Assembly: GCF_007065885.1 (NCBI RefSeq)
Contig: NZ_CP041409.1
Location: 1-64,000, forward strand
Source of the DNA: Altererythrobacter sp. TH136
Lineage (GTDB): Bacteria; Pseudomonadota; Alphaproteobacteria; Sphingomonadales; Sphingomonadaceae
DNA length: 64,000 nucleotides
Direction: 5' to 3'
Shown here in pieces: positions 51,824 through 62,961 of the stretch. Numbering within the stretch: the first letter of the stretch is position 1; each line of letters begins with the position of its first letter. Under the pieces are notes generated by a model. That model was not told the origin of the DNA. It saw only the letters and a program-made list of their open reading frames with translations, and ran no database searches. The translations under genes and the position numbers were made by a program.

Positions 51824-54160
51824 ATGACGGACAAGGCCATGGTTCCGGGTGAGCGGGACGTAATGGGCGGGACGCTGATCTGCTTCAGCCATCTTCGCTG
51901 GAATTTCGTTTTCCAACGCCCGCAGCACCTCATGACCCGTCTCGCTCAATTCAACCGGGTGTTTTTCTGGGAAGAGCCGATCGAACGCCACGATGGCGGT
52001 GCGCCCGAACTGTCGGTCCAGCTTGATGCTGCGAGCGGCGTTACCGTGATCACGCCGCAATTGCCGGCAGGGTTGAGCGGCGAAGACGCCAACCGGATCC
52101 TCGCTGAGCTGCTGGACAATCTCGCCACCGGTCTGACCGGCCGCATGGTCCTGTGGTATTATACTCCCATGATGCTGCCGATCTCGCGGCAGCTCAACGC
52201 GGATTGCGTCGTATACGATTGCATGGACGAGCTGGCCAACTTCCGGTTCGCTCCGCCAGAGTTGCTGCCGCTGGAAAGCGAACTGATCGGGCGTGCCGAT
52301 CTGGTCTTCACCGGCGGATACAGCCTGTACGAGGCCAAGCGGGACCGCCATGCACGGGTGCATCCGTTCCCCTCGAGTGTCGATGGCCCGCATTTCGCGG
52401 CTGCGCGTGCGGGCGCGAACGATCCCGCGGATCAGGCCGGCTTCCCGCGGCCGCGCCTCGGCTTCTACGGCGTCATCGACGAACGGCTCGATCTGGAGCT
52501 GCTCGCGACCGTGGCCGATGCACGTCCGGACTGGTCGCTGGTGATGGTCGGGCCGGTGGTAAAGATTAGCGAAGACGACCTGCCGCGCCGCCCCAACATC
52601 CATTACCTGGGCGGCAAGGACTACACCGATCTGCCTGCGTATCTCAGCGGCTGGGATGCCGCATTGATGCCGTTTGCCATCAACGACGCCACCAAGTTCA
52701 TCAGTCCCACCAAGACCCCCGAATACCTCGCTGCGGGCCGTCCGGTGGTGTGCACCCCGATCACCGATGTCGTGCGCCACTATGGCGAGTTGGAAGGCGT
52801 GTTCATCGCCGGCGAGGCAGATGCCTTCATCGATGGTTGCGAGAAGGCCCTCGCACTCGGCAAGCAGGGGACCTGGCTCGACAAAGCCGACCGTGCGCTG
52901 GCGACGATGGACTGGGATCGCACGGTGACTGCAATGTGGCGCCTCGTGGACGAGCGGGTCGCCGAGAATGCAAAGCAGAGCTCGATCGTTTCGCCCAGGG
53001 GACTCGGCCCGGGCGAGGACGGTTACGACGTGCTGATCGTCGGCGCTGGATTCGCTGGAGCGGTGATGGCTGAACGGTTCGCAAGCCAGGAAGGCAAGCG
53101 AGTGCTGGTGGTCGACCGGCGACCTCACATCGCGGGCAATGCATACGACAAGCTCGATGATGCCGGGGTGCTGATCCATCAGTACGGGCCGCACATCTTC
53201 CACACCAACAGCGCTGAAATCTTCGACTACCTGTCGCAGTTCACCAGCTGGCGGCCGTATGAGCATCGCGTTCTGGCGCAGGTCGATGATCAGCTGGTGC
53301 CCATGCCGATCAACCGCACGACGCTCAACATGCTCTACGGGCTCGACCTGAAAAGCGATGCCGATGTCGAGCAGTTCCTCGCTGCCCGCGCGGAGCCGCT
53401 CGAGACCATCGAGACCTCGGAAGACGTCGTGGTCGCTGCGGTCGGGCGCGAATTGTATGAGACGTTTTTTCGCGGGTACACACGCAAGCAGTGGGGCCTC
53501 GATCCGTCAGAGTTGGACCGCAGCGTGACCGCGCGGGTCCCGACCCGCACCAATACCGATGATCGCTATTTCACCGATCGCTATCAGTTCATGCCCGCGA
53601 ACGGTTACACCGCGATGTTTGAACGGATGCTCGATCATCCCAATATCGATGTGCTGCTGGGGACGGATTACCGGGAAATTCGCGATATCTATCCGCACGC
53701 GCACCTCGTCTACACCGGGCCGATCGACGAATTCTTCGACCACCGCTTCGGGAAACTGCCGTATCGTTCGCTGCGCTTCGAACACGAGACGCTGGAGCAG
53801 GAGTGGTACCAGGAGACCGGCACGGTCAACTATCCCGACGAAGCGGTGCCTTTTACCCGCATTTCGGAATACAAATACCTGACCGGCCAGGATCATCCCT
53901 GCACCAGCGTGACTCGCGAATATCCTGCGGCAGAGGGTGATCCGTATTACCCGATCCCTCGCCCGGAGAACCAGGAACTGTTCAAGCGTTACGAAGCGTT
54001 GGCCCGCGCGCGAACCGATGTGACCTTTGTGGGACGGCTGGCGACGTACCGGTATTACAATATGGACCAGATCGTCGGGCAGGCGCTCGCATCCTTCCGT
54101 CGCTGGCAAGCCGCCTACGCAGCGGGCGAACAGCGCGAGTTGATCGCCACCGCCGCCTGA
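51824..54160 (+). CDS. Fusion of glycosyltransferase and UDP-galactopyranose mutase
   Basis: 778 residues from ATG 51824 (AAGGA upstream); a longer frame to 51614 is antisense to the divergent gene. Residues ~10-390 are a GT-B glycosyltransferase: LICFSHLRWNFVFQRPQHLMTR, VYDCMDELANF, PRLGFYGVIDERLDLELLATVA, FISPTKTPEYLAAGRPVVCTPI. Residues ~400-770 are a Glf-type mutase: FAD motif VLIVGAGFAGAVMAERFA, YGPHIFHTNSAEIFDYL, FFRGYTRKQWGLDPSELD. Glf turns UDP-galactopyranose into UDP-galactofuranose, and the fused transferase may use it or a partner sugar. Reported for a few bacteria, here complete and in frame. Confidence 0.92.
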   Translation: MTDKAMVPGERDVMGGTLICFSHLRWNFVFQRPQHLMTRLAQFNRVFFWEEPIERHDGGAPELSVQLDAASGVTVITPQLPAGLSGEDANRILAELLDNLATGLTGRMVLWYYTPMMLPISRQLNADCVVYDCMDELANFRFAPPELLPLESELIGRADLVFTGGYSLYEAKRDRHARVHPFPSSVDGPHFAAARAGANDPADQAGFPRPRLGFYGVIDERLDLELLATVADARPDWSLVMVGPVVKISEDDLPRRPNIHYLGGKDYTDLPAYLSGWDAALMPFAINDATKFISPTKTPEYLAAGRPVVCTPITDVVRHYGELEGVFIAGEADAFIDGCEKALALGKQGTWLDKADRALATMDWDRTVTAMWRLVDERVAENAKQSSIVSPRGLGPGEDGYDVLIVGAGFAGAVMAERFASQEGKRVLVVDRRPHIAGNAYDKLDDAGVLIHQYGPHIFHTNSAEIFDYLSQFTSWRPYEHRVLAQVDDQLVPMPINRTTLNMLYGLDLKSDADVEQFLAARAEPLETIETSEDVVVAAVGRELYETFFRGYTRKQWGLDPSELDRSVTARVPTRTNTDDRYFTDRYQFMPANGYTAMFERMLDHPNIDVLLGTDYREIRDIYPHAHLVYTGPIDEFFDHRFGKLPYRSLRFEHETLEQEWYQETGTVNYPDEAVPFTRISEYKYLTGQDHPCTSVTREYPAAEGDPYYPIPRPENQELFKRYEALARARTDVTFVGRLATYRYYNMDQIVGQALASFRRWQAAYAAGEQRELIATAA

Positions 54161-54249
54161 TCGTTACGTTCTCCCGCGCAAATCGCTTGCCATGCCCGCC
54201 TCCGAACGGCAGGTTGACGCAAACGTAAAGCTGCACGGGAGAGCGGGCG

Positions 54250-55230
54250 ATGGCCTTCAAGACGCGGATCACCGAAATGTTCGGCATCGAAACCCCGATC
54301 CTGATGGGTGGCATGACTGGCGTCGGGTACGGAGAGCTGGTCGCGGCGGTTGCCGAGGCGGGTGCGCTGGGTTTCATCACCGCGCACATGTTCCCCTCCG
54401 GGACCGCGCTGAAGGAAGAGATCGACAAGGTCCGCGGGCTTACCAGCAAGCCGTTTGGGGTGAACCTCACGCTGCTGCCGTCGATCAACCCAATCCCTTA
54501 CGATGAGTATCGCGAAGCGATCATCGAAAGCGGCCTGACGATCGTCGAAACCGCGGGCCGGGCGCCCACCGACCACCTTCCTGCCTTCAAGGAGGCCGGC
54601 GTGCGCGTCATCCACAAATGCACCAGCGTGCGCCATTCGGAAAGCGCGGTGCGCAAGGGCGTCGACGTGATCAGCATCGACGGTTTCGAATGCGCCGGCC
54701 ATCCGGGTGAAGACGATGTCGGCCTGGTGGTCCTGCTGCCCGCGACGGTGGATGCGCTTCCCGAAACGCCCATTGTCGCTAGCGGCGGCATGGCCGACGG
54801 GCGGGGACTGGTCGCGGCGCTCGCGCTGGGGGCGGACGCGGTCAACATGGGCACCCGATTCTGCGCCACGCAGGAAGCCGCGATCCATTCACACGTAAAG
54901 CGCAAGATCGTGGAGAACACGGAACTTGATACCGTGCTGGTCGGACGACCTTTCCGCAACACGGCGCGAGTGGCGCGCAACGCAGTTTCGGAAGAAGTGG
55001 CCACTATCCAGCGCAACCCCAACACCACTTTCGATGAGGTCAAGCACCTGATGGCCGGCGCGCGGGGCCGCGACCTCGTCTACGGGCAGGGCGACATGGA
55101 TGGCGGTATCTGGAGCGCTGGACAAAGCCAGGCGCTGATCCACGACGTCCCGACGTGCAAGGAACTGGTCGCCAACATCATGGCCGAGGCCGAAGCGGTG
55201 CGCAGCCGGATCGACCGGATCGCTGGCTGA
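54250..55230 (+). CDS. FMN-dependent nitronate monooxygenase-like enzyme
   Basis: 326 residues, ATG start with GGGAGAG upstream. TIM-barrel 2-nitropropane dioxygenase family: PILMGGMTGVGYGELVAAVAEAGALGFITA, DGFECAGHPGEDDVGLVVLLP, PIVASGGMADGRGLVAALALGADAVNMGTRF with the FMN-phosphate glycine loop. Oxidises alkyl nitronates; in many alphaproteobacteria such genes are general detoxification enzymes. Monocistronic, upstream of the tRNA. Confidence 0.9.
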   Translation: MAFKTRITEMFGIETPILMGGMTGVGYGELVAAVAEAGALGFITAHMFPSGTALKEEIDKVRGLTSKPFGVNLTLLPSINPIPYDEYREAIIESGLTIVETAGRAPTDHLPAFKEAGVRVIHKCTSVRHSESAVRKGVDVISIDGFECAGHPGEDDVGLVVLLPATVDALPETPIVASGGMADGRGLVAALALGADAVNMGTRFCATQEAAIHSHVKRKIVENTELDTVLVGRPFRNTARVARNAVSEEVATIQRNPNTTFDEVKHLMAGARGRDLVYGQGDMDGGIWSAGQSQALIHDVPTCKELVANIMAEAEAVRSRIDRIAG

Positions 55231-55268
55231 CGCACCCGCACGAGGGGCAAGACGGGCACCAGGAGCCT

Positions 55269-55280
55269 TTCCTTAAGGAA
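55269..55280. repeat. 12-bp perfect palindrome upstream of tRNA-Gln
   Basis: TTCCTTAAGGAA, 28 bp before the mature tRNA end. A TATAGG at 55290-55295 could be the -10 box of the tRNA promoter, so the palindrome would overlap its -35 region. Function unknown. Confidence 0.4.
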
Positions 55281-55308
55281 TTCGCACGCTATAGGGGCGC
55301 CGGTCTGC

Positions 55309-55383
55309 TGGGGCGTCGCCAAGTGGTAAGGCACCGGTTTTTGGTACCGGCATTCGCAGGTTCGAATCCTGCCGCCCCAGCCA
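55309..55383 (+). tRNA. tRNA-Gln (anticodon TTG)
   Basis: 75 nt including an encoded CCA (55381-55383). Acceptor stem TGGGGCG/CGCCCCA with discriminator G, anticodon arm CCGGT-TTTTGGT-ACCGG giving anticodon TTG, and T arm GCAGG-TTCGAAT-CCTGC. All four arms fold, reading CAA glutamine codons. Confidence 0.96.
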
Positions 55384-55474
55384 GTCAGACCTAATCGCCG
55401 GCTTACCCGCCTGCGGATCGCTCGCTCTGGCAACGCGCGGGTTTTGCGCCGCGTGGCCCGACCTCGCGCAGGCG

Positions 55475-56353
55475 TTACTCTTTGCGGTCGGTTTTCCAGA
55501 TAATCCGGTCCAGCAGCGACGGTTCGAGGACATCAAAATCGCTCGCCGCGTGCCGTTCGGGCATCGCCGCGGTGTTCACCAGACGGCCCCGCCGGGCGGC
55601 GGGGCGGGCGTCGATGGCGCGCACCCAGCGCGCGACGTTGGCGTATTCGTGCATCGACAGGAAGGTCGCGGCGTCATTGTAGGCATCGCCGCGAATGATG
55701 GCGCCCATCCAGCCCCAGGCGGCCACATCGGCGATCGAATAGTCCTTGCCGCCCAGGTACTCTGTCTCGCCCAACCGGTTGTCGGCGACCGAGAAAATGC
55801 GCTTGGCCTCCATCGCATAGCGGTTGATCGCGTATTCGAACTTGGCCGGGGCGTAGGCATAGAAATGACCGAAGCCGCCGCCCAGGAATGGCGCCGTGCC
55901 CATTTGCCACATCAGCCAACTCAGCACTTCTGCGCGCGCAGGGTTCGCGCGGGGAAGCAGGAAGTCGAACTTTTCCGCCAGATGCACCAGGATCGCGCCG
56001 CTTTCGAACACGCGGAACGGCTCCGGCCCGCTCCGATCCTCAAGGGCCGGAATCTTGCTGTTGGGATTGAGCGCGGTGAAGCCGCTGCCGAATTGGTCGC
56101 CGTCACGGATGTTGACCATCCACGCGTCGTATTCCGCATCGCTGAAGCCGGCGGCGAGCAGCTCCTCCAGCATGACGGTGACCTTCTGCCCGTTGGGCGT
56201 GCCGAGCGAATAAAGCTGGAACGGATGCTCGCCGACCGGCAGTTCCCGGTCGTGGCGTGGCCCCGCGGTGGGTCGGTTGATGCCCGCGAACACCCCGCCG
56301 TTTTCACTGTCATAAGTCCACACTGCAGGCGGGGTGTAGGTATCGTCGGCCAT
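55475..56353 (-). CDS. yghU: YghU-type glutathione S-transferase/disulfide reductase
   Basis: 292 residues from ATG 56353 (AGGAG upstream); a longer frame is possible but weak. N-terminal extension PPAVWTYDSENGGVFAGINRPTAGPRHDRELPVGEHPFQLYSLGTPNGQKVTVMLEELLAAG is diagnostic of YghU, with the glutathione site NPNSKIPALED and the helical part FGHFYAYAP. YghU reduces disulfides with bound glutathione and protects against oxidants. Lies beside the tRNA on the opposite strand. Confidence 0.93.
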   Translation of the reverse strand: MADDTYTPPAVWTYDSENGGVFAGINRPTAGPRHDRELPVGEHPFQLYSLGTPNGQKVTVMLEELLAAGFSDAEYDAWMVNIRDGDQFGSGFTALNPNSKIPALEDRSGPEPFRVFESGAILVHLAEKFDFLLPRANPARAEVLSWLMWQMGTAPFLGGGFGHFYAYAPAKFEYAINRYAMEAKRIFSVADNRLGETEYLGGKDYSIADVAAWGWMGAIIRGDAYNDAATFLSMHEYANVARWVRAIDARPAARRGRLVNTAAMPERHAASDFDVLEPSLLDRIIWKTDRKE

Positions 56354-56450
56354 CGCGCGCTCCTGTTGGTAACGCGCCGAAGATGCGTACTCGTTCACAT
56401 AAGCGCAAGAACCCGGAACCGGTCAGCCACGGTGCACGTTGGGCGGGACA

Positions 56451-57458
56451 ATGGCGTCTTCCCTGCAATATGTCGAAGACTCCGGCGCGGGGATTACCCG
56501 GAAGAAAGTCGCGCATGGGTGGGCGTACTACGATCCGGATGGCGCCCGCATCACTGACCGCGACGAGATCGAGCGACTTAACAAGATTGCTTTGCCACCG
56601 GCATATACCGATGCCTGGTACTGCCCTGACGACTGCGGTCACCTGCTGGCGACCGGCATCGATGCCAGGGGGCGCAAGCAGTACCGCTACAACCCGGAAT
56701 TCCGCGCGCAGCAGGAAGCCGAGAAGTTCGACGGCACCGCGCAGTTCGGACGTCTCCTGCCCAAGGTGCGCAAGCGCGTGGACAAGGATCTCGCCCGGCG
56801 AAAGCTGACCCGCGACCGCGCGGTCGCCAGCGTGGTCCGTCTGCTTGACTTGGGTGTTATCCGTGTCGGGAACGCCAGTTACGCCAAGGCGAACAAGAGC
56901 TTCGGTGCGACCACGCTGCTGCGCCGCCACGCAAAGCTGTCGGGCGCGAACCTGAAGCTTCGCTTCAAGGCCAAGAGCGGGGTGCTGCGCGAGACGAGCG
57001 TGTCGGACAAAAGCCTCGCCCGCTTCGTCCGCGCGGTCCAGGACTTGCCCGGCCAGCACCTGTTCCAGTGGGTCGATGATGAGGGTGAGGCGCACAACGT
57101 CGGGTCGACCGATGTGAACGCGTATCTGTGCGATGCGATGGGCGAACACTTCACCGCCAAGAACTTCCGCACCTGGCACGCCAGCGTGCTGGCCTTCCGG
57201 CTGCTGGCAGAAGCGGAGCGCCCGTTGACGATCAAGCAGTTGACCACCGAGGTGGCCGAACATCTCGGCAATACTCCGGCCATGGCGCGCAAGAGTTACA
57301 TCCACCCCGCTGTCATCGCGTTGGTGGACAAGCAGCTCAAGTGGCGTGCCAGGCTCAAGCTGCCGCGCTCCACCAAGTGGTTGAGCGGCGAAGAGCGCGG
57401 TCTGATCAAGTTGCTCGAGAGTGGTCCCAAGGCGGCCAAGCTGCTGTCCGCAACTTGA
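56451..57458 (+). CDS. Eukaryotic-type DNA topoisomerase IB
   Basis: 335 residues from ATG 56451 (GGGCGGG upstream); a TTG at 56439 would add four. Poxvirus-like TopIB: N-terminal domain with RYNPEFRAQQEAEKFD, and catalytic residues in VRLLDLGVIRVGNASYA, KSGVLRETSVSDKSLARF, NFRTWHASVLAF and the active Tyr in MARKSYIHPAVI. It relaxes supercoils by nicking one strand through a 3'-phosphotyrosine. Widespread as an accessory topoisomerase in alphaproteobacteria. Confidence 0.94.
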   Translation: MASSLQYVEDSGAGITRKKVAHGWAYYDPDGARITDRDEIERLNKIALPPAYTDAWYCPDDCGHLLATGIDARGRKQYRYNPEFRAQQEAEKFDGTAQFGRLLPKVRKRVDKDLARRKLTRDRAVASVVRLLDLGVIRVGNASYAKANKSFGATTLLRRHAKLSGANLKLRFKAKSGVLRETSVSDKSLARFVRAVQDLPGQHLFQWVDDEGEAHNVGSTDVNAYLCDAMGEHFTAKNFRTWHASVLAFRLLAEAERPLTIKQLTTEVAEHLGNTPAMARKSYIHPAVIALVDKQLKWRARLKLPRSTKWLSGEERGLIKLLESGPKAAKLLSAT

Positions 57459-57506
57459 TCTGCATTCAGTTTGGAACGGGCGGTTCGCGCAGACGGTTTA
57501 GCGACG

Positions 57507-58027
57507 ATGACAGGACCAAAGACCGCCGAAACGCTGGAGGGCGCTTTACCCGAAGCGCTGGACCGCCATGCCTGCAAGCTGCTCGACAAGGCGCATGAGC
57601 GCGAAAAAATGCTCGCAACGGCTGAAAGCTGTACCGGAGGGCTGCTCGCCGCCCTGCTGACTGACGTGCGCGGGCGGGGGCATGTGTTCGAGCGCGGCTT
57701 CGTCACGTATTCGGAAGAAGCGAAAAGCGACTTGCTCGGCATTCCGCTGGAAACGATCAAGCAGCACAATGCCGTCAGCCGCACCGTGGCCCTCGCCATG
57801 GCGAAAGGCGCGCTTGACCGCTCTCGCGCCGACATGGCGTTGTCGATCACCGGCTTCGCCGGCCCGGGCGGGGACGACGATGAGGAGGGGCTGGTACACT
57901 TCGCCTGCGCCCGCCGCGATGGGACAACCTGTCACCGGGAGGAGCACTTCGGGGCGATCGGCCGTGCCGGCGTGCGGCTCGCTGCGCTTGAAGTCGCGCT
58001 CCAGATGCTGGAAGAAGCACTCGACAC

Positions 58028-58031
<4 letters not shown>
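57507..58031 (+). CDS. pncC: Nicotinamide-nucleotide amidase PncC (CinA C-terminal family)
   Basis: 174 residues from ATG 57507. CinA C-terminal fold: LATAESCTGGLLAALLTDVRG (catalytic Ser), FERGFVTYSEEAKSDLLGIPLETI, and SITGFAGPGG. Converts nicotinamide mononucleotide to nicotinic acid mononucleotide, recycling NAD breakdown products. Its stop overlaps the NadE start by 4 nt, so the two NAD-recycling steps are encoded together. Confidence 0.92.
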
Positions 58032-60094
<2,063 letters not shown>

Positions 60095-60154
60095 CCGGCA
60101 CAAAGCGCAGCGCGCCGCGTTTTAGTTTCAACTAGCGACGGACACCTGCACTTC

Positions 60155-61210
60155 ATGGCCACGATCACGGGACTTGCGACCGCAGTCCCTCACCTCGATT
60201 TCGAGCAGGATTATCGCCGCTGGGCGCTGGCGCGCCTTGGGGACAGCCGTGAGGCGAAGCTGTACGACCGGATGGCGGCACGGTCCGGCATCGAACATCG
60301 CTGGTCAGTGCTGACGGAGGACGATGCGCGGCTCGATCAGGGCGTCGGCTTTTATGGCGGAGCGTCTCCGTCGACCTCTGCCCGGATGGAGATTTATGCG
60401 CGCGAAGCGCCGGAGCTGGCCTTGAAAGCGATAGCCGCGCTGCCGGACCTCGGCGAACCGACGCACATCGTGGTTGCCAGTTGCACCGGCTTCGTCGCGC
60501 CTGGCATCGATCAGATCATCGCGCGCCGGCTAGGCCTGACCGATCAGGTGGAACGGGTGCTGATCGGTTTCATGGGCTGCTATGCCGCGGTCACCGCGCT
60601 GCGAACCGCGCGGCACATCGTCCGCTCCCAACCCGAAGCGCGCGTGCTGGTGGTGACGGTGGAGTTGTCGAGCCTGCACCACCAGGAAGAGATGGATCTC
60701 GAACCCCTGCTGATGGGCGCCCAGTTCGGTGACGGCGCCGCCGCGGCGATCGTCACGCGCGACGGGGCCGGGCTGGAGCTGGGCGAAGGCATCTCAGCAG
60801 CGCTGGAGGACAGCGAGGAACTGATCACCTGGCGCATCGGCGACACGGGCTTCCACATGCGACTGTCGGGGGAAGTGCCCGGGCGGATCGCCGCCGCGCT
60901 CGCCAACCCTGGGGTGCAGGAGCGGATCACCGGCGGTGCCGTGCCGCACGAGATCGAGGGCTGGGCGGTTCACGCGGGCGGCCGGTCGATCCTGGACGCG
61001 GTGGAAAAGGGCCTGCACCTGCCCGCCACCGCGCTCGACGAATCCCGCGAAGTGCTGCGGATGTGCGGCAATATGAGTTCCTCCACCCTGATGTTCGCGC
61101 TCGGCAAGATCATGCGCCGCCGCCCTCCAAGCGGAGTGGCGCTGGCCTTCGGGCCCGGCCTCGCGATGGAGGGCTTCCGCTTCGGCTGGCGCGATGCTGG
61201 CTCTGCTTGA
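60155..61210 (+). CDS. Type III polyketide synthase
   Basis: 351 residues, ATG start. Chalcone-synthase fold with the triad Cys110 (VVASCTGFVAPG), His273 (GWAVHAGG) and Asn306 (RMCGNMSSST), and GFMGCYAAVTALR. Condenses a fatty acyl-CoA or ACP starter with malonyl units into an alkylpyrone or alkylresorcinol, by analogy with SrsA/BpsA-type enzymes. First gene of a tight three-gene operon; no PKS modules or T3PKS regulator are near. Confidence 0.92.
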   Translation: MATITGLATAVPHLDFEQDYRRWALARLGDSREAKLYDRMAARSGIEHRWSVLTEDDARLDQGVGFYGGASPSTSARMEIYAREAPELALKAIAALPDLGEPTHIVVASCTGFVAPGIDQIIARRLGLTDQVERVLIGFMGCYAAVTALRTARHIVRSQPEARVLVVTVELSSLHHQEEMDLEPLLMGAQFGDGAAAAIVTRDGAGLELGEGISAALEDSEELITWRIGDTGFHMRLSGEVPGRIAAALANPGVQERITGGAVPHEIEGWAVHAGGRSILDAVEKGLHLPATALDESREVLRMCGNMSSSTLMFALGKIMRRRPPSGVALAFGPGLAMEGFRFGWRDAGSA

Positions 61211-61897
61211 GTGCTGAGCGAACGGTCCCCTCGCGAAGAGCTGATGGACGACCCCGCCCTGGACGCGGGCACTTACACCCGGGTGTTGCACGATCTGGCG
61301 CGGGTCAACACGGTCACCCTCGCGCGGCGGCCGACGCTGGCCTTCCTGAAGCGCGCCATCGGCACGCACAAAAGGTTCAACCTGCTCGATGTCGGCTTCG
61401 GTGACGGCGACATGCTGCGCAGGATCGCGAAGTGGGCGAAACGGCGCGGCATCGAAGCGCGGTTGACCGGGGTCGATCTCAATTCCCGCAGCGTCAGCGC
61501 GGCGCGCGACGTTACCCCGGCCGAGCTTGGGATCGAGTATCGCACCGGCGATTATGCCGAGCTGGCGGGCGAAGGGTGGGATTGCGTCATCTCCAGCCTG
61601 GTCGCCCATCACATGACCCGCGAGCAACTGGTCGCGTTCCTGCAGTTCATGGAGCGGGAGGCGCGGGCCGGGTGGCTGGTCAATGACCTGCACCGCCACG
61701 GCTTTGCCTATGCCGGCTGGCCGCTGCTCGCCGGTGTGATGCGGTGGCACCCGATCGTGCGGCATGACGGCCATCTGTCGATCGCCCGGTCTTACCGGCC
61801 TCCCGAGTGGCCCCCGCTCCTGGCGGAGGCCGGCGTGCAAGGGGCGCGGGTGTTCCGCCAGTTTCCGTTTCGCCTGTGCGTGGAGAAAGTGCGCTGA
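61211..61897 (+). CDS. SAM-dependent methyltransferase of the PKS operon
   Basis: 228 residues, GTG immediately after the PKS stop. Class I methyltransferase: motif I LLDVGFGDGDMLRR, acidic GVDLNSRSVSAAR, and CVISSLVAHHM, followed by LVNDLHRHGFAYAGWPLLAG. In phenolic-lipid operons such as srsABC the second gene methylates the PKS product; this placement and coupling suggest the same job. Its stop overlaps the flavoprotein start by one base. Confidence 0.88.
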   Translation: MLSERSPREELMDDPALDAGTYTRVLHDLARVNTVTLARRPTLAFLKRAIGTHKRFNLLDVGFGDGDMLRRIAKWAKRRGIEARLTGVDLNSRSVSAARDVTPAELGIEYRTGDYAELAGEGWDCVISSLVAHHMTREQLVAFLQFMEREARAGWLVNDLHRHGFAYAGWPLLAGVMRWHPIVRHDGHLSIARSYRPPEWPPLLAEAGVQGARVFRQFPFRLCVEKVR

Positions 61898-62961
61898 TGC
61901 CGCCGCTGGTCTTGGGTGCGGGGCCAGCCGGCAGCATCGCCGCGATCGTGTTGGCGAGGGCTGGCGCGGAGCCGGTGCTGATGGACCGCGATGCACAGGT
62001 GGGGGACGCGCTGTGCGGCGGGTTCCTGTCATGGCGGAGTGCCGACCGGCTGCGGGCGATCGGGGCGGATCCGGCGGAGCTTGGCGGCCACCCGGTCCAC
62101 ACGCTGGCGCTGATCGCCGGGAGGCACGTGGCTGTCGCGCCCCTGCCGGCGGCCGGGTTCGGGTTGTCGCGCCGGGCGCTCGATACGGCTCTGCGCGCTC
62201 GGGCGATGGCAGATGGGGCGCGGCTGGTGATCGAGCGGGCGCGCGCGGTCCGGCCCGGCGCAATCGAGGGCGACAGCCGCGAGTGGCCTTCAGAGGCGAT
62301 TTTCCTGGCGACCGGCAAGCACGACGTGCGCGGCGAGCCGCGACCACGCACCGCTAGCGACCCCGCGCTGGGCCTGCGCATACGCCTGCCGGCCCAGGCT
62401 GGACTGCATTCTCTCCTGCGCGGGCGGATCGAGTTGCACCTGTTCGATGGCGGCTATGCCGGCATCGTCCTGCAGGAAGATGGCTCCGCGAACGTGTGCT
62501 TGGCCTTGCGCAAATCGCGGCTGGCGGCGGCGGGCGGCGACCCCCGCGCGCTGCTTGACCACCTCGCCGGCGCGCACCCGCGCTTCGCTGAGCGGATGGC
62601 GTTTGCCGGCACGGACTTGCCCATCGATACCGTCGGCTCGGTGCCTTACGGGTGGATTGCGCGGGATACGGAGAGCGGTCTGTTTCGCCTGGGAGATCAG
62701 GCGGCGGTAATCCCGTCGCTGGCGGGAGAGGGGATGGCCATCGCAATGACCAGCGGTGAACTCGCCGCGAAGGCGTGGCTGGCGGGGGAAAGCGCGCCCC
62801 GTTTCCAGCGGCGCTTCGCTCGCCGCGCGTGGCGCCCGGTCAGGACCGCGCAGCTCGTATGGGCAACCGCCGAACGCCCGCTCGGTGCGCGGCTGCTGGC
62901 GGCGCTGGCGGGCGAAGCGCCGATGCTGGCGCGCGCCGCCATGGCGCTGACCCGGATCTAG
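61897..62961 (+). CDS. FAD-dependent monooxygenase/reductase of the PKS operon
   Basis: 354 residues from ATG 61897, overlapping the methyltransferase stop by one base. FAD-binding GxGxxG (VLGAGPAGSIAAIVLARAG), middle DG-like motif in LGLRIRLPAQ, and the GD motif LGDQAAVIPSLAGEGMAIAM of p-hydroxybenzoate hydroxylase-type or geranylgeranyl reductase-type flavoproteins. In srsABC-type operons a flavoprotein hydroxylates the methylated resorcinol to a quinone; that is the working assumption here. Convergent with ilvE, sharing stop bases. Confidence 0.85.
   Translation: MPPLVLGAGPAGSIAAIVLARAGAEPVLMDRDAQVGDALCGGFLSWRSADRLRAIGADPAELGGHPVHTLALIAGRHVAVAPLPAAGFGLSRRALDTALRARAMADGARLVIERARAVRPGAIEGDSREWPSEAIFLATGKHDVRGEPRPRTASDPALGLRIRLPAQAGLHSLLRGRIELHLFDGGYAGIVLQEDGSANVCLALRKSRLAAAGGDPRALLDHLAGAHPRFAERMAFAGTDLPIDTVGSVPYGWIARDTESGLFRLGDQAAVIPSLAGEGMAIAMTSGELAAKAWLAGESAPRFQRRFARRAWRPVRTAQLVWATAERPLGARLLAALAGEAPMLARAAMALTRI

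Noticed and set aside
51746-53266. Upstream extension of the GH1-RmlD frame
   Set aside because: Residues before the WGGAECTVNRV start are antisense to the glycosyltransferase-Glf gene and show no family similarity.
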